This document shows positions 39,518 to 48,370 of a stretch of DNA of 64,000 nucleotides, one piece after another. Made by a program: the position numbers and the translations under genes. Under the pieces are notes generated by a model. It searched no databases and had not been told where the DNA came from. It worked only from the letters and a program-made list of their open reading frames with translations. The stretch's first letter is position 1. The number at the start of each line of letters is the position of its first letter. The stretch covers positions 1,114,895 through 1,178,894 of the forward strand of contig NZ_NXGV01000001.1 in the NCBI RefSeq assembly GCF_002407605.1, written 5' to 3'. Source of the DNA: Marinobacter sp. ANT_B65 (GTDB taxonomy: Bacteria > Pseudomonadota > Gammaproteobacteria > Pseudomonadales > Oleiphilaceae).

Positions 39518-40939
39518 TCAGATGGCCAGTCCGCCCAGTTTGGTTTCGAGATATTCTTCTATACCTTCCTGGGCGCCTTCACGGCCAAGGCCGCTGTTCT
39601 TCATACCGCCAAACGGCGCTGCAGCGCTGGTCGGATTGATGTCGTTAATACCAATAATGCCGAAGTCCAGTGCTTCAAACGCCCGCATAGCCGTTGTCAT
39701 GTTGTTGCTGTAGATGTACGCCGCCAGGCCGTACTCTGTGTCGTTGGCCATGGCGATTACATCGTCTTCCGAGCGATAGGTGATCACCGGAGCGACCGGG
39801 CCAAAGGTTTCTTCCCGGTAGATTTTCATGTCCGGCGTTACACCGGATAGCACGGTTGGTGCGTAGAAATAACCGTCTGACAGGCCGTTGTCCATCAGTC
39901 TCTGGCCACCGGTTTCTATCTTTGCGCCTCTGGCAACGGCGTCTTTCACCTGGCTTTCAACCTTCAGAATGGCCTGTTCATTGATCAACGGGCCAATGCC
40001 CACGCCTTCGGACATACCGTTGCCGGCCACCAGACGGCTGGCGCGGCTGGTGAGTTCTTTAATGAACGGTTCAAGGTGATCTTCGTGTACGAAAATACGG
40101 TTGGGGCTGATGCAGGCCTGGCCAGTGTTCAGGAACTTCACCAAAGACAGGCCTTTGGCTGCATGCACCGGATCCGCATCAGGGAAGACAACGGCCGGTG
40201 CGTGGCCGCCAAGTTCCATAGATACACGCTTCATGTTGGCTGCCGCCAGGCCGTTGAGCTTTTTGCCTACAGGGGTAGAGCCGGTGAAGGTCAGCTTGCG
40301 GACTCTCGGGTCGGTACAGAAAGCATCACCCACCCTGGAAGGGTCCTGCACGGTCAGCATGTTAACCACGCCGGCCGGAAAGCCTGCTTCGGCAAAGATC
40401 TCTATCATGGCTTTAGCGCACAAGGGTGTGCTTTCAGCCGGTTTCAGGATCACGGTACAGCCAGCCGCCAGTGCGGGTGCGAGCTTGCGGGTAATCATGG
40501 AGATCGGATAGTTCCAGGGCGTAATCGCGCCGACCACACCGACCGGAGACTTCTGCACTATAAAGCGCTGGTTTTCGCGGGAGGAAGGGATACTTTGCCC
40601 GTAAACGCGTTTGGCTTCTTCGGCGAACCATAGCAGGAAATCTGCGCCGTACTGAACTTCGTTGAGGGATGCTTTCAGGGGTTTGCCCTGTTCCCGGGTC
40701 ATCAGCTCAGCCAGTTCGCGCTTTTGCCTGATCATCAGTTCCCAGGCCCGGTAGAGCAATTGGGAGCGGTGATAAGCGGTAGTTTTTTTCCATTCTTTAA
40801 AAGCACAATTGGCGGCCGTAATGGCCGCCTCAATATCCTGGTCTGTGCAGTCGGGGATCTGCCCGATGATTTCACCCGTTGCCGGGTTTGTTACCGGGAA
40901 CTCAGCGCGCCCGGTTAACCATTCTCCGTTAATGTACAT
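39518..40939 (-). CDS. gabD: NAD(P)-dependent semialdehyde dehydrogenase (GabD-like)
   Basis: 473 residues, aldehyde dehydrogenase superfamily. The catalytic Glu is in SMELGGHAPAVVF and the catalytic Cys in NTGQACISPNRIF. The cofactor region ITPWNYPISMITRKLAPALAAGCTVILKPAE and FTGSTPVGKKL are intact. It is closest to succinate-semialdehyde dehydrogenases, but ALDH names do not fix the substrate; glutarate or malonate semialdehyde would also suit its operon. It is the last gene of the minus-strand operon, 23 bp after the acyl-CoA dehydrogenase gene. Confidence 0.8.
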   Translation of the reverse strand: MYINGEWLTGRAEFPVTNPATGEIIGQIPDCTDQDIEAAITAANCAFKEWKKTTAYHRSQLLYRAWELMIRQKRELAELMTREQGKPLKASLNEVQYGADFLLWFAEEAKRVYGQSIPSSRENQRFIVQKSPVGVVGAITPWNYPISMITRKLAPALAAGCTVILKPAESTPLCAKAMIEIFAEAGFPAGVVNMLTVQDPSRVGDAFCTDPRVRKLTFTGSTPVGKKLNGLAAANMKRVSMELGGHAPAVVFPDADPVHAAKGLSLVKFLNTGQACISPNRIFVHEDHLEPFIKELTSRASRLVAGNGMSEGVGIGPLINEQAILKVESQVKDAVARGAKIETGGQRLMDNGLSDGYFYAPTVLSGVTPDMKIYREETFGPVAPVITYRSEDDVIAMANDTEYGLAAYIYSNNMTTAMRAFEALDFGIIGINDINPTSAAAPFGGMKNSGLGREGAQEGIEEYLETKLGGLAI

Positions 40940-40962
40940 GAGGTTTTACCTCTTGGCTGTTA

Positions 40963-42741
40963 TTAAAATTCTGTCTCTGGCAGCGCCATGATAGCGTCGT
41001 CACCTGAACGTAACGCGCTCAGGTGCGCTGAACAGCGCGGCAGAATGTGGTCCATGAAAAAGTTCGTGGTCGCCAGTTTATTGGCAGCAAATGAACTCTG
41101 GTCAGTCTGCTGGTTCGCGGCCGCAGTAGAAGCTTTCAGCATCAGCCATCCCGCAGTCACGATAGAACTCAGCATCAGGTAGTCGAAGGCAACAGCTCCA
41201 GTAAACTGGTCGTCATCACCACGCTCCAGAATCATTCTGGTGGCATCTTCAAGGAAGGCGACCCCTTGGTCAAATCTGGCCTGGCGCTCTGCTGTGAGCA
41301 CTGAGCTGCTTTGTAGCGGTCCGGTGAGCGGGCGCATATCATCAATCAGCTCGGCCATCGCCTTACCATGGTCACGAACGGTTTTCCGGCCGATCAGGTC
41401 AAGGGCCTGAATGCCGTTGGTGCCCTCGTATATCGGCAGGATGCGGGCGTCACGGTAGTGCTGTGCTGCTCCGGTCTCTTCAATAAAGCCCATGCCGCCA
41501 TAACATTGGATGCCCAGAGAAGTGACTTCCTGGGCGATTTCTGTGCACCAGCCTTTAACCAGCGGTGTCAGCAGGTCGGCCCGGCGCCTGTAGCGGTCTT
41601 TAATGTCATCTGGCAGGTTGTCTGCGTTAGCGTAATCAACGGCCACGCAGCCTGTGTAGGCGAGCCCGCGGGCTGCCTCGGTCAAGGTTTTCATGATCAT
41701 CAGCATGCGGCGCACGTCCGGGTGCCTGATGATCGGGGAAACACCCTGTTCGCCGGGGGCTGTGCCTTGAGTTCGCTCGAAGGTATAGCCCCGCGCATGC
41801 TGGTAAGCGCGTTCGGAAATGGAAACACCCTGCAGGCCTACAGTCAGCCGTGCATTGTTCATCATGGTGAACATGCAGGCCAGGCCGCGATTCTCTTCGC
41901 CTACCAGATAACCGATGGCGCCTTCATTATCGCCATAACTCATGACGCAGGTGGGGCTGGCGTGGATGCCGAGCTTGTGCTCCAGCGAGACCGCCTGGCA
42001 ATCGTTTCTTTTTCCGGGTTCCCCGGAGGCATCCGGCAGATATTTGGGTACCGCAAACAGTGATATACCTTTGACGCCGGGAGGGGCGTCGGGCAAGCGA
42101 GCGAGTACAAGGTGGATAATGTTCTCCGCCATGTCGTGCTCACCCCAGGTAATGAAAATCTTTTGGCCTTTTATCCGGTAAGCATCGCCATCCGGGCGGG
42201 CCTGGGTGCGAATGCCTGACAGGTCTGAACCGGACTGTGGTTCGGTCAGGTTCATGGTCCCTGTCCATTGCCCGGAAATCATTTTGGGCAGCAACTGCTC
42301 TTTCAGCACATCGCTGGCGTTCTCGGAAAGTGCTTCTACGGCGCCTTGAGACAACAAAGGACAGAGCCCCCACGCCATGTTGGCGGCATGCCACATTTCC
42401 TGAACCGGAATGGCCAGAGAGAATGGCAGGCCCTGACCACCGAACTCCGGGTCAAACTGCAGACTGGCCCAGCCGCTTTCAGCGTATTGCTGGTAAGCCT
42501 CCCTGAAGCCTGCTGGTGTGACCACCTTGTGGTCAGAATCCAGCCGCACACCGGTTTGGTCACCGGTGACGTTGGTTGGGGCGATGACTGAACCGGCAAA
42601 GCGGGCAGCTTCTTCAAGAATGGCTGCAACAACATCCTCGGAGGCATCTTCGTAGCCACAGGCTTTCGCCATTTCTGAAAAGCCGGCGACTTGCTGCAGG
42701 GTAAACGCCATCTCACGGGTGGGTGCTCTGAACTCTGTCAT
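40963..42741 (-). CDS. Acyl-CoA dehydrogenase, ~590-residue type with C-terminal extra domain
   Basis: 592 residues. N-terminal helical domain, beta domain with the FAD/substrate segments MNLTEPQSGSDLSGIRTQA and IKGQKIFITWGEHD, and C-terminal helical domain with QCYGGMGFIEETGAAQHYRDARILPIYEGTNG-like sequence where the Glu of IYEGTNGIQALDLIGRK is the catalytic base. An additional ~130-residue C-terminal domain follows. This layout is shared by DmdC (methylmercaptopropionyl-CoA) and by FadE-type enzymes of pseudomonads, so the chain length or substrate is open. It is the third gene of the operon with malonyl-CoA decarboxylase and PhaB; 11 bp from phaB. Confidence 0.85.
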   Translation of the reverse strand: MTEFRAPTREMAFTLQQVAGFSEMAKACGYEDASEDVVAAILEEAARFAGSVIAPTNVTGDQTGVRLDSDHKVVTPAGFREAYQQYAESGWASLQFDPEFGGQGLPFSLAIPVQEMWHAANMAWGLCPLLSQGAVEALSENASDVLKEQLLPKMISGQWTGTMNLTEPQSGSDLSGIRTQARPDGDAYRIKGQKIFITWGEHDMAENIIHLVLARLPDAPPGVKGISLFAVPKYLPDASGEPGKRNDCQAVSLEHKLGIHASPTCVMSYGDNEGAIGYLVGEENRGLACMFTMMNNARLTVGLQGVSISERAYQHARGYTFERTQGTAPGEQGVSPIIRHPDVRRMLMIMKTLTEAARGLAYTGCVAVDYANADNLPDDIKDRYRRRADLLTPLVKGWCTEIAQEVTSLGIQCYGGMGFIEETGAAQHYRDARILPIYEGTNGIQALDLIGRKTVRDHGKAMAELIDDMRPLTGPLQSSSVLTAERQARFDQGVAFLEDATRMILERGDDDQFTGAVAFDYLMLSSIVTAGWLMLKASTAAANQQTDQSSFAANKLATTNFFMDHILPRCSAHLSALRSGDDAIMALPETEF

Positions 42742-42752
42742 GATTTACTCCC

Positions 42753-43502
42753 TCAGGCCATGTATTGGCCGCCGTTAACCGACATATTAGTGCCGGTCAC
42801 GAAGCTGGCTTCATCAGCCGTCAGGTAGGCTACTGCTCTGGCGATGTCTTCAGGCTTGCCAAGGTGGCCAACCGGGATGCCCGCAACAATATTGTTCAGT
42901 ACTTTTTCAGGTACCTGACGAACCATTGGTGTGTCGATGTAGCCCGGGGAAACCGAGTTGGCGGTTACACCTTTTCGGGCACCTTCCTGAGCGATGGACT
43001 TGGTGAAGCCATAGATACCGGCTTTCGTGGCCGCATAGTTGCACTGGCCGAACTGACCCTTCTCACCATTCAGGGACGAAATGTTCACGATACGGCCAAA
43101 ACCGCGCTCGCACATGTTTTCGAACACTTGCTGACACATGTTGAACATGGAGGTCAGGTTCACGTTGATGACCTGGTTCCACTGTTCTGGCCGCATTCTC
43201 TTCAGCGGTGCATCGTTGGTGATGCCTGCGTTGTTAACCAGAATGTCGACAGGGCCCAGATCCTGCTCAACAGCGGCGACGAATGCTTTGCAGCCTTCAA
43301 AGTCGGTGACGTCCAGCGGGTAGATGGCTACGTCGATGCCTTCTTCACGCATAGTGGCCTGCCAGTCATTAGCCTGGGCTGTGAAGTCTTCACCGGGCAG
43401 GTGGGTGCCAACCACTTTACGGCCCTGAGCTGCAAGCGCCTTGCACATAGCGGTACCCAGACCACCGGTTGCTCCGGTCACAACTGCGATGCGATTCGTC
43501 AT
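42753..43502 (-). CDS. phaB: Acetoacetyl-CoA reductase, PhaB type
   Basis: 249 residues, SDR family. It reduces acetoacetyl-CoA to (R)-3-hydroxybutyryl-CoA with NADPH, or acts in reverse. TGATGGLGTAMCKAL cofactor site, NNAGITNDAPLKRM, catalytic Ser in NISSLNGEKGQFGQ, Tyr and Lys in NYAATKAGIYGFTKS, and the PhaB-typical C-terminus VTGTNMSVNGGQYM. It is clearly different from the fabG product in this window. Second gene of the operon, 28 bp after the malonyl-CoA decarboxylase stop. No polyhydroxyalkanoate synthase is in view. Confidence 0.88.
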   Translation of the reverse strand: MTNRIAVVTGATGGLGTAMCKALAAQGRKVVGTHLPGEDFTAQANDWQATMREEGIDVAIYPLDVTDFEGCKAFVAAVEQDLGPVDILVNNAGITNDAPLKRMRPEQWNQVINVNLTSMFNMCQQVFENMCERGFGRIVNISSLNGEKGQFGQCNYAATKAGIYGFTKSIAQEGARKGVTANSVSPGYIDTPMVRQVPEKVLNNIVAGIPVGHLGKPEDIARAVAYLTADEASFVTGTNMSVNGGQYMA

Positions 43503-43530
43503 GGTGTTCTCCTTCCTTTTGGTGGATGGT

Positions 43531-44898
43531 TTATTTCAAGAGTTTCTTGATATTGGATGACTGGGAAATGATTCCCTGTGAGGTGTACTGGTTACTGCGC
43601 TGAACAATTTTGGGAAGCTCATACAGGTAGTTGACCATCAGTCCCGCGGATTGCTTGAGCCCTTTTTCAGCTGTGTCTGCCATCCAGTTGAGCCGTGCAA
43701 TCTGGGCGCCGTTGCTCAGATGGAAGTGCCCCACAGGATCGTTGGCGCGGGAGGTACCTGGTTTAGTTGAGCACAGGTAGGCTGCTGCCAGCTTCATGAT
43801 GGCTTCTTGCTGGACCCCGGTGGTGTCAGCCTGGCTTACCCGCACCGGATCACGCGGTGGCGGGGAATTAAGCCACTGTTCGCCACCAGGCATCTTGATC
43901 AACTGATCAGCCGGCGTGTTTTCCAGCCAGCGACGGAAGCCCGGAATAGGTGACAGGGTGGCGAACTGCTTCAGCTGAGGGAATTCCACCTGCAGCTTGC
44001 TCACCACTTGCTTGATCAGAAAGTTACCGAAGCTGATACCGGCCAAGCCTTGCTGGGCGTTGGAAATCGAGTAAAAAATTGCCGTGTCAGCCTTGTCGAT
44101 GTCCTGAGTCGGGGCCTGCTCGTCCAGCAGCTTCTGAACGTTGTCAGCCAGGCCGTTAACCAGGGCCACTTCTACGAAAATCAGTGGCTCGTCGGGCATG
44201 TTCGGGTGAATAAAGGCGAAACAGCGGCGATCGAAATCAAGCCGGTTCTTCAGGTCGCTCCAGCTCTTGATTGCGTGCACAGCTTCATAGGCAATCAGCT
44301 TTTCAAGCATGGCGCCGCTGGAATTCCAGCTGATCTCTTCCAGTTGTAGCAGACCGATGTCGAACCAGGTGGCGAGCAGGTCACGGAGGTCGGTTTCCAG
44401 TGGCTTCAGTTCCGGATAATCCTTACAAAGCCGAAGCAGTTCTTCGCGCATGTCCACCAGAAACTTGACCCCGGACGGTACGCCGTTGAATTGTTTCAGA
44501 AGGGCCGTTCGGCTGGGAATCAATGCCTTGCGTAAAGACTGGGCGGCCCGGGTTTTCTCGCTGGCCTTGGCGTTGTGCCATTGATCGATGGCACTTTCTA
44601 CGCTGGCTTCATCTACACCATAGTGCTCTGCAAGCAGGCCCAGGAAGCGGGTTCTCCCGGTAGCAGACAGCTTCAGATAAGCGCGTCCCAGAAGTGCCGC
44701 CCGCTTGCGGGCTTCTACCTGACCGCCGTTTTCGGAAAGACAGTCGTCTATCCATTCTCTGACGATAACGACATCAGGCTCCGGAAGGTCTTCGGCAATG
44801 TTCATTATGTCTGAACCGCGACGGCCTGCGGATTCCAGTCCGCCCGGAACCAGTTTCTTGAAGGCTCTTTCAAAAATGCTTACAGGTTGCCTCTGCAT
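43531..44898 (-). CDS. Malonyl-CoA decarboxylase
   Basis: 455 residues. It converts malonyl-CoA to acetyl-CoA and CO2. It has an N-terminal helical oligomerisation domain (about 1-190) and a C-terminal GNAT-like catalytic domain. Signature segments are HPNMPDEPLIFVEVALVNGL, FYSISNAQQGLAGISFGNFL, the catalytic Ser in LATLSPIPGFRRWL-type sequence, the catalytic His in DPVGHFHLSNGAQIARLNW, and SAGLMVNYLY. It has no export or peroxisomal signal. It is the first gene of the minus-strand operon, with an operator-like palindrome 72-95 bp upstream. Rhizobial MatA plays this role in malonate use. Confidence 0.93.
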   Translation of the reverse strand: MQRQPVSIFERAFKKLVPGGLESAGRRGSDIMNIAEDLPEPDVVIVREWIDDCLSENGGQVEARKRAALLGRAYLKLSATGRTRFLGLLAEHYGVDEASVESAIDQWHNAKASEKTRAAQSLRKALIPSRTALLKQFNGVPSGVKFLVDMREELLRLCKDYPELKPLETDLRDLLATWFDIGLLQLEEISWNSSGAMLEKLIAYEAVHAIKSWSDLKNRLDFDRRCFAFIHPNMPDEPLIFVEVALVNGLADNVQKLLDEQAPTQDIDKADTAIFYSISNAQQGLAGISFGNFLIKQVVSKLQVEFPQLKQFATLSPIPGFRRWLENTPADQLIKMPGGEQWLNSPPPRDPVRVSQADTTGVQQEAIMKLAAAYLCSTKPGTSRANDPVGHFHLSNGAQIARLNWMADTAEKGLKQSAGLMVNYLYELPKIVQRSNQYTSQGIISQSSNIKKLLK

Positions 44899-44969
44899 AA
44901 CCGTGATTCCCTATGTACAAAGCGGTGTTGTCTTTGTGAATGAAAGAAGGCTACCAGAGCAATTTGGAA

Positions 44970-44993
44970 AAACCAAGTAAAAGTACTTGGTTT
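44970..44993. promoter_or_regulatory. Operator copy 1 (CAAGTA palindrome) between decarboxylase and phaJ
   Basis: Arms AAACCAAGTA (44970-44979) and TACTTGGTTT (44984-44993) are perfectly complementary around AAAG. The site lies between two divergent operons. The outer TTGGTT of each arm can serve as a -35 element: to TAATGT at 45010-45015 for phaJ and to TAGCCT on the minus strand at 44949-44954, each with 17 bp. Confidence 0.75.
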
Positions 44994-45048
44994 GGTGGAT
45001 ACAAACCAGTAATGTAGTCGGCGTATTGATCAACTAGAGGGAAATGCT

Positions 45049-45480
45049 ATGCAAGAACTACACGGTTATTACCTGGAAGACCTGGAAGTGGGAATGGAGG
45101 CGCTCTACGCCAAGACCATTACTGAAGCAGATGTGGTGTTGTTCGCCGGTATCAGCGGTGATGACAACCCGGTACATATTAATGCCGAGTATGCCAAGAC
45201 CACGCCCTTTAAAGAGCGGATTGTTCACGGCATGTTCAGCGCGGCCCTGATTTCTGCAGTGCTGGGTACACGCTTGCCAGGCCCCGGTGCTATCTATATA
45301 GACCAGCAAATCAAATTCAAAGCGCCGGTTCATATTGGTGACACAGTTGTTGCGTCTGCCAAGGTTATTGAAATCAATGCAGAGCGTCGCCGGGTAAAAC
45401 TGGAGACCATCTGTAAAGTAGGTGACACAGTGGTTGCAGAAGGTGTTGCTACGAATATGGTTGATCGCCGTCCGGCGTAA
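45049..45480 (+). CDS. phaJ: (R)-specific enoyl-CoA hydratase, MaoC/PhaJ type
   Basis: 143 residues, a single hot-dog fold. The hydratase motif AGISGDDNPVHINAEYA supplies the catalytic D38 and H43, spaced as in Aeromonas PhaJ. It hydrates trans-2-enoyl-CoA to (R)-3-hydroxyacyl-CoA. Its product is the substrate of PhaB running in the oxidative direction, and its substrate is the product of the acyl-CoA dehydrogenase, both in the divergent operon. AGGGAAATGCT lies before the ATG. It forms an operon with the isochorismatase-family gene. Confidence 0.9.
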   Translation: MQELHGYYLEDLEVGMEALYAKTITEADVVLFAGISGDDNPVHINAEYAKTTPFKERIVHGMFSAALISAVLGTRLPGPGAIYIDQQIKFKAPVHIGDTVVASAKVIEINAERRRVKLETICKVGDTVVAEGVATNMVDRRPA

Positions 45481-45494
45481 GTCTGGAGAAATTT

Positions 45495-46040
45495 ATGTTA
45501 ATGGATCAAGAGAATTGCATCGTTGCCGTGATCGATGTGCAGGCCCGGTTATTGGGGGGGGTGCATGAAAACGAGAAACTGGTAAACAACTGCAGCTGGC
45601 TGGTGCGCCTGGCTGAGTTGATGAATGTGCCTGTGCTTGGGTCCGAGCAATATCCTGATGGTCTGGGCCATACGGAAGAAGGACTGCGCGAACTGGTGGG
45701 ACCCGCTAACATATACGGCAAAACCTTCTTCGCGTGCATTGACGATCCTGGCTTTGAAAAAGCATTTGAGGCTCAGGGTCGCAAACAGGTTGTCCTGTGT
45801 GGCATGGAGTCGCAGGCTTGTGTGATGCAATCCACGATCAGGATGCTGGAGAAAGGGTTGGAGGTTTTTGTGGTAGCGGATGCCGTTTCCGCACGTAACT
45901 CTTATGACACTGAAGTAGCACTGCGTCGGATGGAGCAGGCGGGGGCCAGAATTGTCACTAAAGAAATGGTCGGGTTTGAATGGCTTCGACGTTCCGATGC
46001 GGCTCAATTCAAGGCATTCAGCAAGGAATTCCTGCGCTAG
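45495..46040 (+). CDS. Isochorismatase-family cysteine hydrolase
   Basis: 181 residues, Rossmann-like fold. The catalytic triad is D14 (AVIDVQARLL), K76 (YGKTFFACID) and C109 (GMESQACVMQST), with the cis-peptide region just before the Cys. GGAG lies 6 bases before the ATG. It belongs to the YcaC-like branch; substrates in the family range from amides to thioesters and ureides and cannot be read from sequence. It is 14 bp after phaJ, thus under operator copy 1. A perfect GC-rich hairpin follows its stop. Confidence 0.85.
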   Translation: MLMDQENCIVAVIDVQARLLGGVHENEKLVNNCSWLVRLAELMNVPVLGSEQYPDGLGHTEEGLRELVGPANIYGKTFFACIDDPGFEKAFEAQGRKQVVLCGMESQACVMQSTIRMLEKGLEVFVVADAVSARNSYDTEVALRRMEQAGARIVTKEMVGFEWLRRSDAAQFKAFSKEFLR

Positions 46041-46047
46041 TAAGTCG

Positions 46048-46079
46048 CGGGGCCCTGGCTCCTGTGGTCAAGGGCCCCG
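46048..46079 (+). terminator. GC-rich hairpin after isochorismatase-family gene
   Basis: CGGGGCCCT and AGGGCCCCG form a 9-bp stem around a 14-base loop. No T run follows. Probably a weak or Rho-assisted terminator before the kinase gene. Confidence 0.45.
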
Positions 46080-46135
46080 GAGACCGTCAGAATAGAGTTG
46101 GTTAACGCAACCGAGCTCCCGGGACTCCCATTGTC

Positions 46136-47656
46136 ATGAAAAACCGCACACCGGAAGAAGGGCTGACCGCTCTGACCGACGACGCCGAACGTAACCGTCT
46201 GCTGGCGGAAATGGCGGAACAATCCACCGATATGATCTCCCGACATACGCCGGAAGACTGGCGGTTTATCTATGTATCCCCTGCGGTTACGCATTTGCTT
46301 GGGTACACAGTCGAGGAGATTGTTGGTATCTCGGCTTACGATCTCTACCACCCCGATGATGTAGAAGATTTCCGGTTGCGGGCGCCTACAGTGAATTATG
46401 ACCGGGGCCTGTATACCCATACCTATCGATTTCGCTGCAAAGATGGTCACTACACCTGGCTGGAAAGTACCAGCCGGACAATCCGTGACCCTGAGACCAA
46501 CGGTATTCGGGAGATCCTGGTAGTTTCCCGGGATGCTTCCCACAGAATCAAGGCCGATAAAGCAAACCGCCGGTTGGCACGAGTGCTGGAAAGTACCCAG
46601 GATCTGGTTATCTTCGCAAATCTGGACTTTACCGTTTCACATCTGAACGAAGCTGCCCGAACTGCTCTTGAGCTGGAACATACGGATTACAGCGCGTCTC
46701 CTCTTTCCTGGTTTGTGACGGAGAAAGGTTTAGCTTTATTGATGGACGAGGGCTTTCCCGCAGCGAGACAAACGGGAAGTTGGCGGGGAGAGCTGGCCAT
46801 GCGCAGCCTGAATGCCGTCCGCATACCTGTCATGCTTGAACTTCTGGCTCACCGTTCCCTGCACGGGGATATTGAGTACTTCTCGCTGGTTGCCCATGAT
46901 CTCACTGAGAAAAAAGCCGCAGAAGAACAGCTCAAGCAGTACCAGGCCGATATTGACCACGCCAGCCGCCTGGTCACTATGGGTGAGCTGGCATCTAGCC
47001 TGGCCCATGAGCTGAACCAGCCGCTGGCGGCAATGGTGAACTATCTCCGGGGTATTGAGCGGCGTTTTGCCCATAAGCCCACGCTCTCATGGAGCGACGT
47101 GGAGTTACCCATCAGCCGCAGTATCCGGACAGCGTTGAGGGCGGGTGAGATTATCCATCGGATGATGGACTTCACCCGTAAACAGGAGCCGGTTATTACC
47201 AGCCTCAATTTAACGGAATTGATTCGTGAAATGGTCGATTTCTGCGAAAGCATGGCGGAGCGGAATAACGTGCGCATGGCTTTTGAGCCGCCCTCCGACC
47301 TGCCAGCAGTCAGGGGGGACAAGATTCAGTTGGAGCAGGTGTTATTGAACCTTATTGTTAATGCCATAGAAGCCAGCGCCTCATCCGAAGATGAAGATGT
47401 TGCCACAGTACAGATCCGTGTTGAGCCCTGTGGAAGTAGTCAGCTGCGGGTTGAGGTGGAAGATCAGGGGCAGGGTATTTCGGATGCGGACATGTCCCGT
47501 CTTTTTGACCGCTTTTTCTCAACCAAGGACACTGGGCTTGGAATGGGGCTGGCCATCAGTCGTTCATTGGTAGAGAATCTTGGGGGCGAACTCTGGGCAG
47601 AAAATATACCTGCAGGCGGGGCTCGTTTTTCATTTACGCTAAATATTACTGACTGA
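46136..47656 (+). CDS. PAS-domain sensor histidine kinase
   Basis: 506 residues, no transmembrane segment, so cytoplasmic. First PAS domain about 25-135 (ISRHTPEDWRFIYVSPAVTHLLGY, and a PAC ending in VSRDASHR). A second PAS-like domain follows at about 145-258. The HisKA H-box is SSLAHELNQPLAAM with H291. HATPase motifs are NLIVNAIEAS, DQGQGISD and GLGMGLAISRSLVENLGGEL. This is the FixL/DctB/TodS-like HPK4 class. No haem-binding PAS signature is evident. The start ATG lacks a strong ribosome site. It is paired with the FixJ-type regulator 6 bp downstream. Confidence 0.88.
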   Translation: MKNRTPEEGLTALTDDAERNRLLAEMAEQSTDMISRHTPEDWRFIYVSPAVTHLLGYTVEEIVGISAYDLYHPDDVEDFRLRAPTVNYDRGLYTHTYRFRCKDGHYTWLESTSRTIRDPETNGIREILVVSRDASHRIKADKANRRLARVLESTQDLVIFANLDFTVSHLNEAARTALELEHTDYSASPLSWFVTEKGLALLMDEGFPAARQTGSWRGELAMRSLNAVRIPVMLELLAHRSLHGDIEYFSLVAHDLTEKKAAEEQLKQYQADIDHASRLVTMGELASSLAHELNQPLAAMVNYLRGIERRFAHKPTLSWSDVELPISRSIRTALRAGEIIHRMMDFTRKQEPVITSLNLTELIREMVDFCESMAERNNVRMAFEPPSDLPAVRGDKIQLEQVLLNLIVNAIEASASSEDEDVATVQIRVEPCGSSQLRVEVEDQGQGISDADMSRLFDRFFSTKDTGLGMGLAISRSLVENLGGELWAENIPAGGARFSFTLNITD

Positions 47657-47662
47657 CCACCC

Positions 47663-48301
47663 ATGACTTCTAAAAACGATGCACAGACAGTTTTTGTCAT
47701 TGATGACGACACGGACGTAAGAGATTCTTTGCAGTGGTTGCTTGAGTCTGTCGGCCTTAAGGTTCAAACCTACGAGAATGCATTGGCATTTTTCGAGGGT
47801 TTCGATACAGGCTCCAGCGGTTGCATTGTGATGGACGTGAGGATGCCGGGGCTCAGCGGGATTAACGCCCAGAAAAAATTGTCAGAGTACAACATTGATC
47901 TGCCGGTAATCATGATTTCGGCCCACGGCAATGTGGACATGGCTGTGACAGCCCTGACTCAGGGCGCTGTAACGTTCATCGAAAAGCCGTTTGATGATCA
48001 GGTACTGATTGACCACGTTCATGATGCCCTGGAGAAAGATCGGGCTCGATTTGTTCAGCGCCTTTCACAGTCTCGTATCCGGGAACGTTACGACAGCCTG
48101 ACACGAAGAGAACGCCAGGTTCTGGAACTGATCGTTAAGGGGCTTTCGAACCAGGAAGCCGCTGATGAGCTCGGCATCAACAGGAAAACAGTTGAGGGCC
48201 ACCGGGCGAACATGACTGCAAAAATGAAAGTGGATTCGTTTGCGGAACTGGTGCAGGTAGCTATAGCGCTGGGATTGGTAAAGGGTGTTGCGAAGCCCTG
48301 A
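47663..48301 (+). CDS. FixJ-type response regulator
   Basis: 212 residues. Receiver domain 1-125 (acidic FVIDDDTDVRDS, phospho-acceptor D58 in IVMDVRMPGLSG, Thr/Ser in MISAHGN, Lys in FIEKPFDD) and a C-terminal LuxR-type helix-turn-helix (about 140-205, LTRRERQVLELIVKGLSNQEAADELGINRKTVEGHR split over two helices). It forms the cognate pair with the PAS kinase. The target genes are unknown; adjacent acid-oxidation operons are the natural candidates. Confidence 0.9.
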   Translation: MTSKNDAQTVFVIDDDTDVRDSLQWLLESVGLKVQTYENALAFFEGFDTGSSGCIVMDVRMPGLSGINAQKKLSEYNIDLPVIMISAHGNVDMAVTALTQGAVTFIEKPFDDQVLIDHVHDALEKDRARFVQRLSQSRIRERYDSLTRRERQVLELIVKGLSNQEAADELGINRKTVEGHRANMTAKMKVDSFAELVQVAIALGLVKGVAKP

Positions 48302-48302
48302 G

Positions 48303-48329
48303 CCCGGCTGCTCAGGGGGCACAGCCGGG
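48303..48329. terminator. Hairpin after response regulator gene
   Basis: CCCGGCTG and CAGCCGGG form an 8-bp stem around an 11-base loop just after the stop, in the convergent gap to the thioesterase gene. The T content downstream is weak. Confidence 0.5.
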
Positions 48330-48370
48330 TTGTCATTTAATCGGGCAACCGGGTACGGCAAAACCGTAAC

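Noticed and set aside
40963..42741. Naming the acyl-CoA dehydrogenase DmdC and the region a DMSP demethylation locus
   Set aside because: No dmdA or dmdD/acuH is present, and the 590-residue dehydrogenase type is also general FadE.
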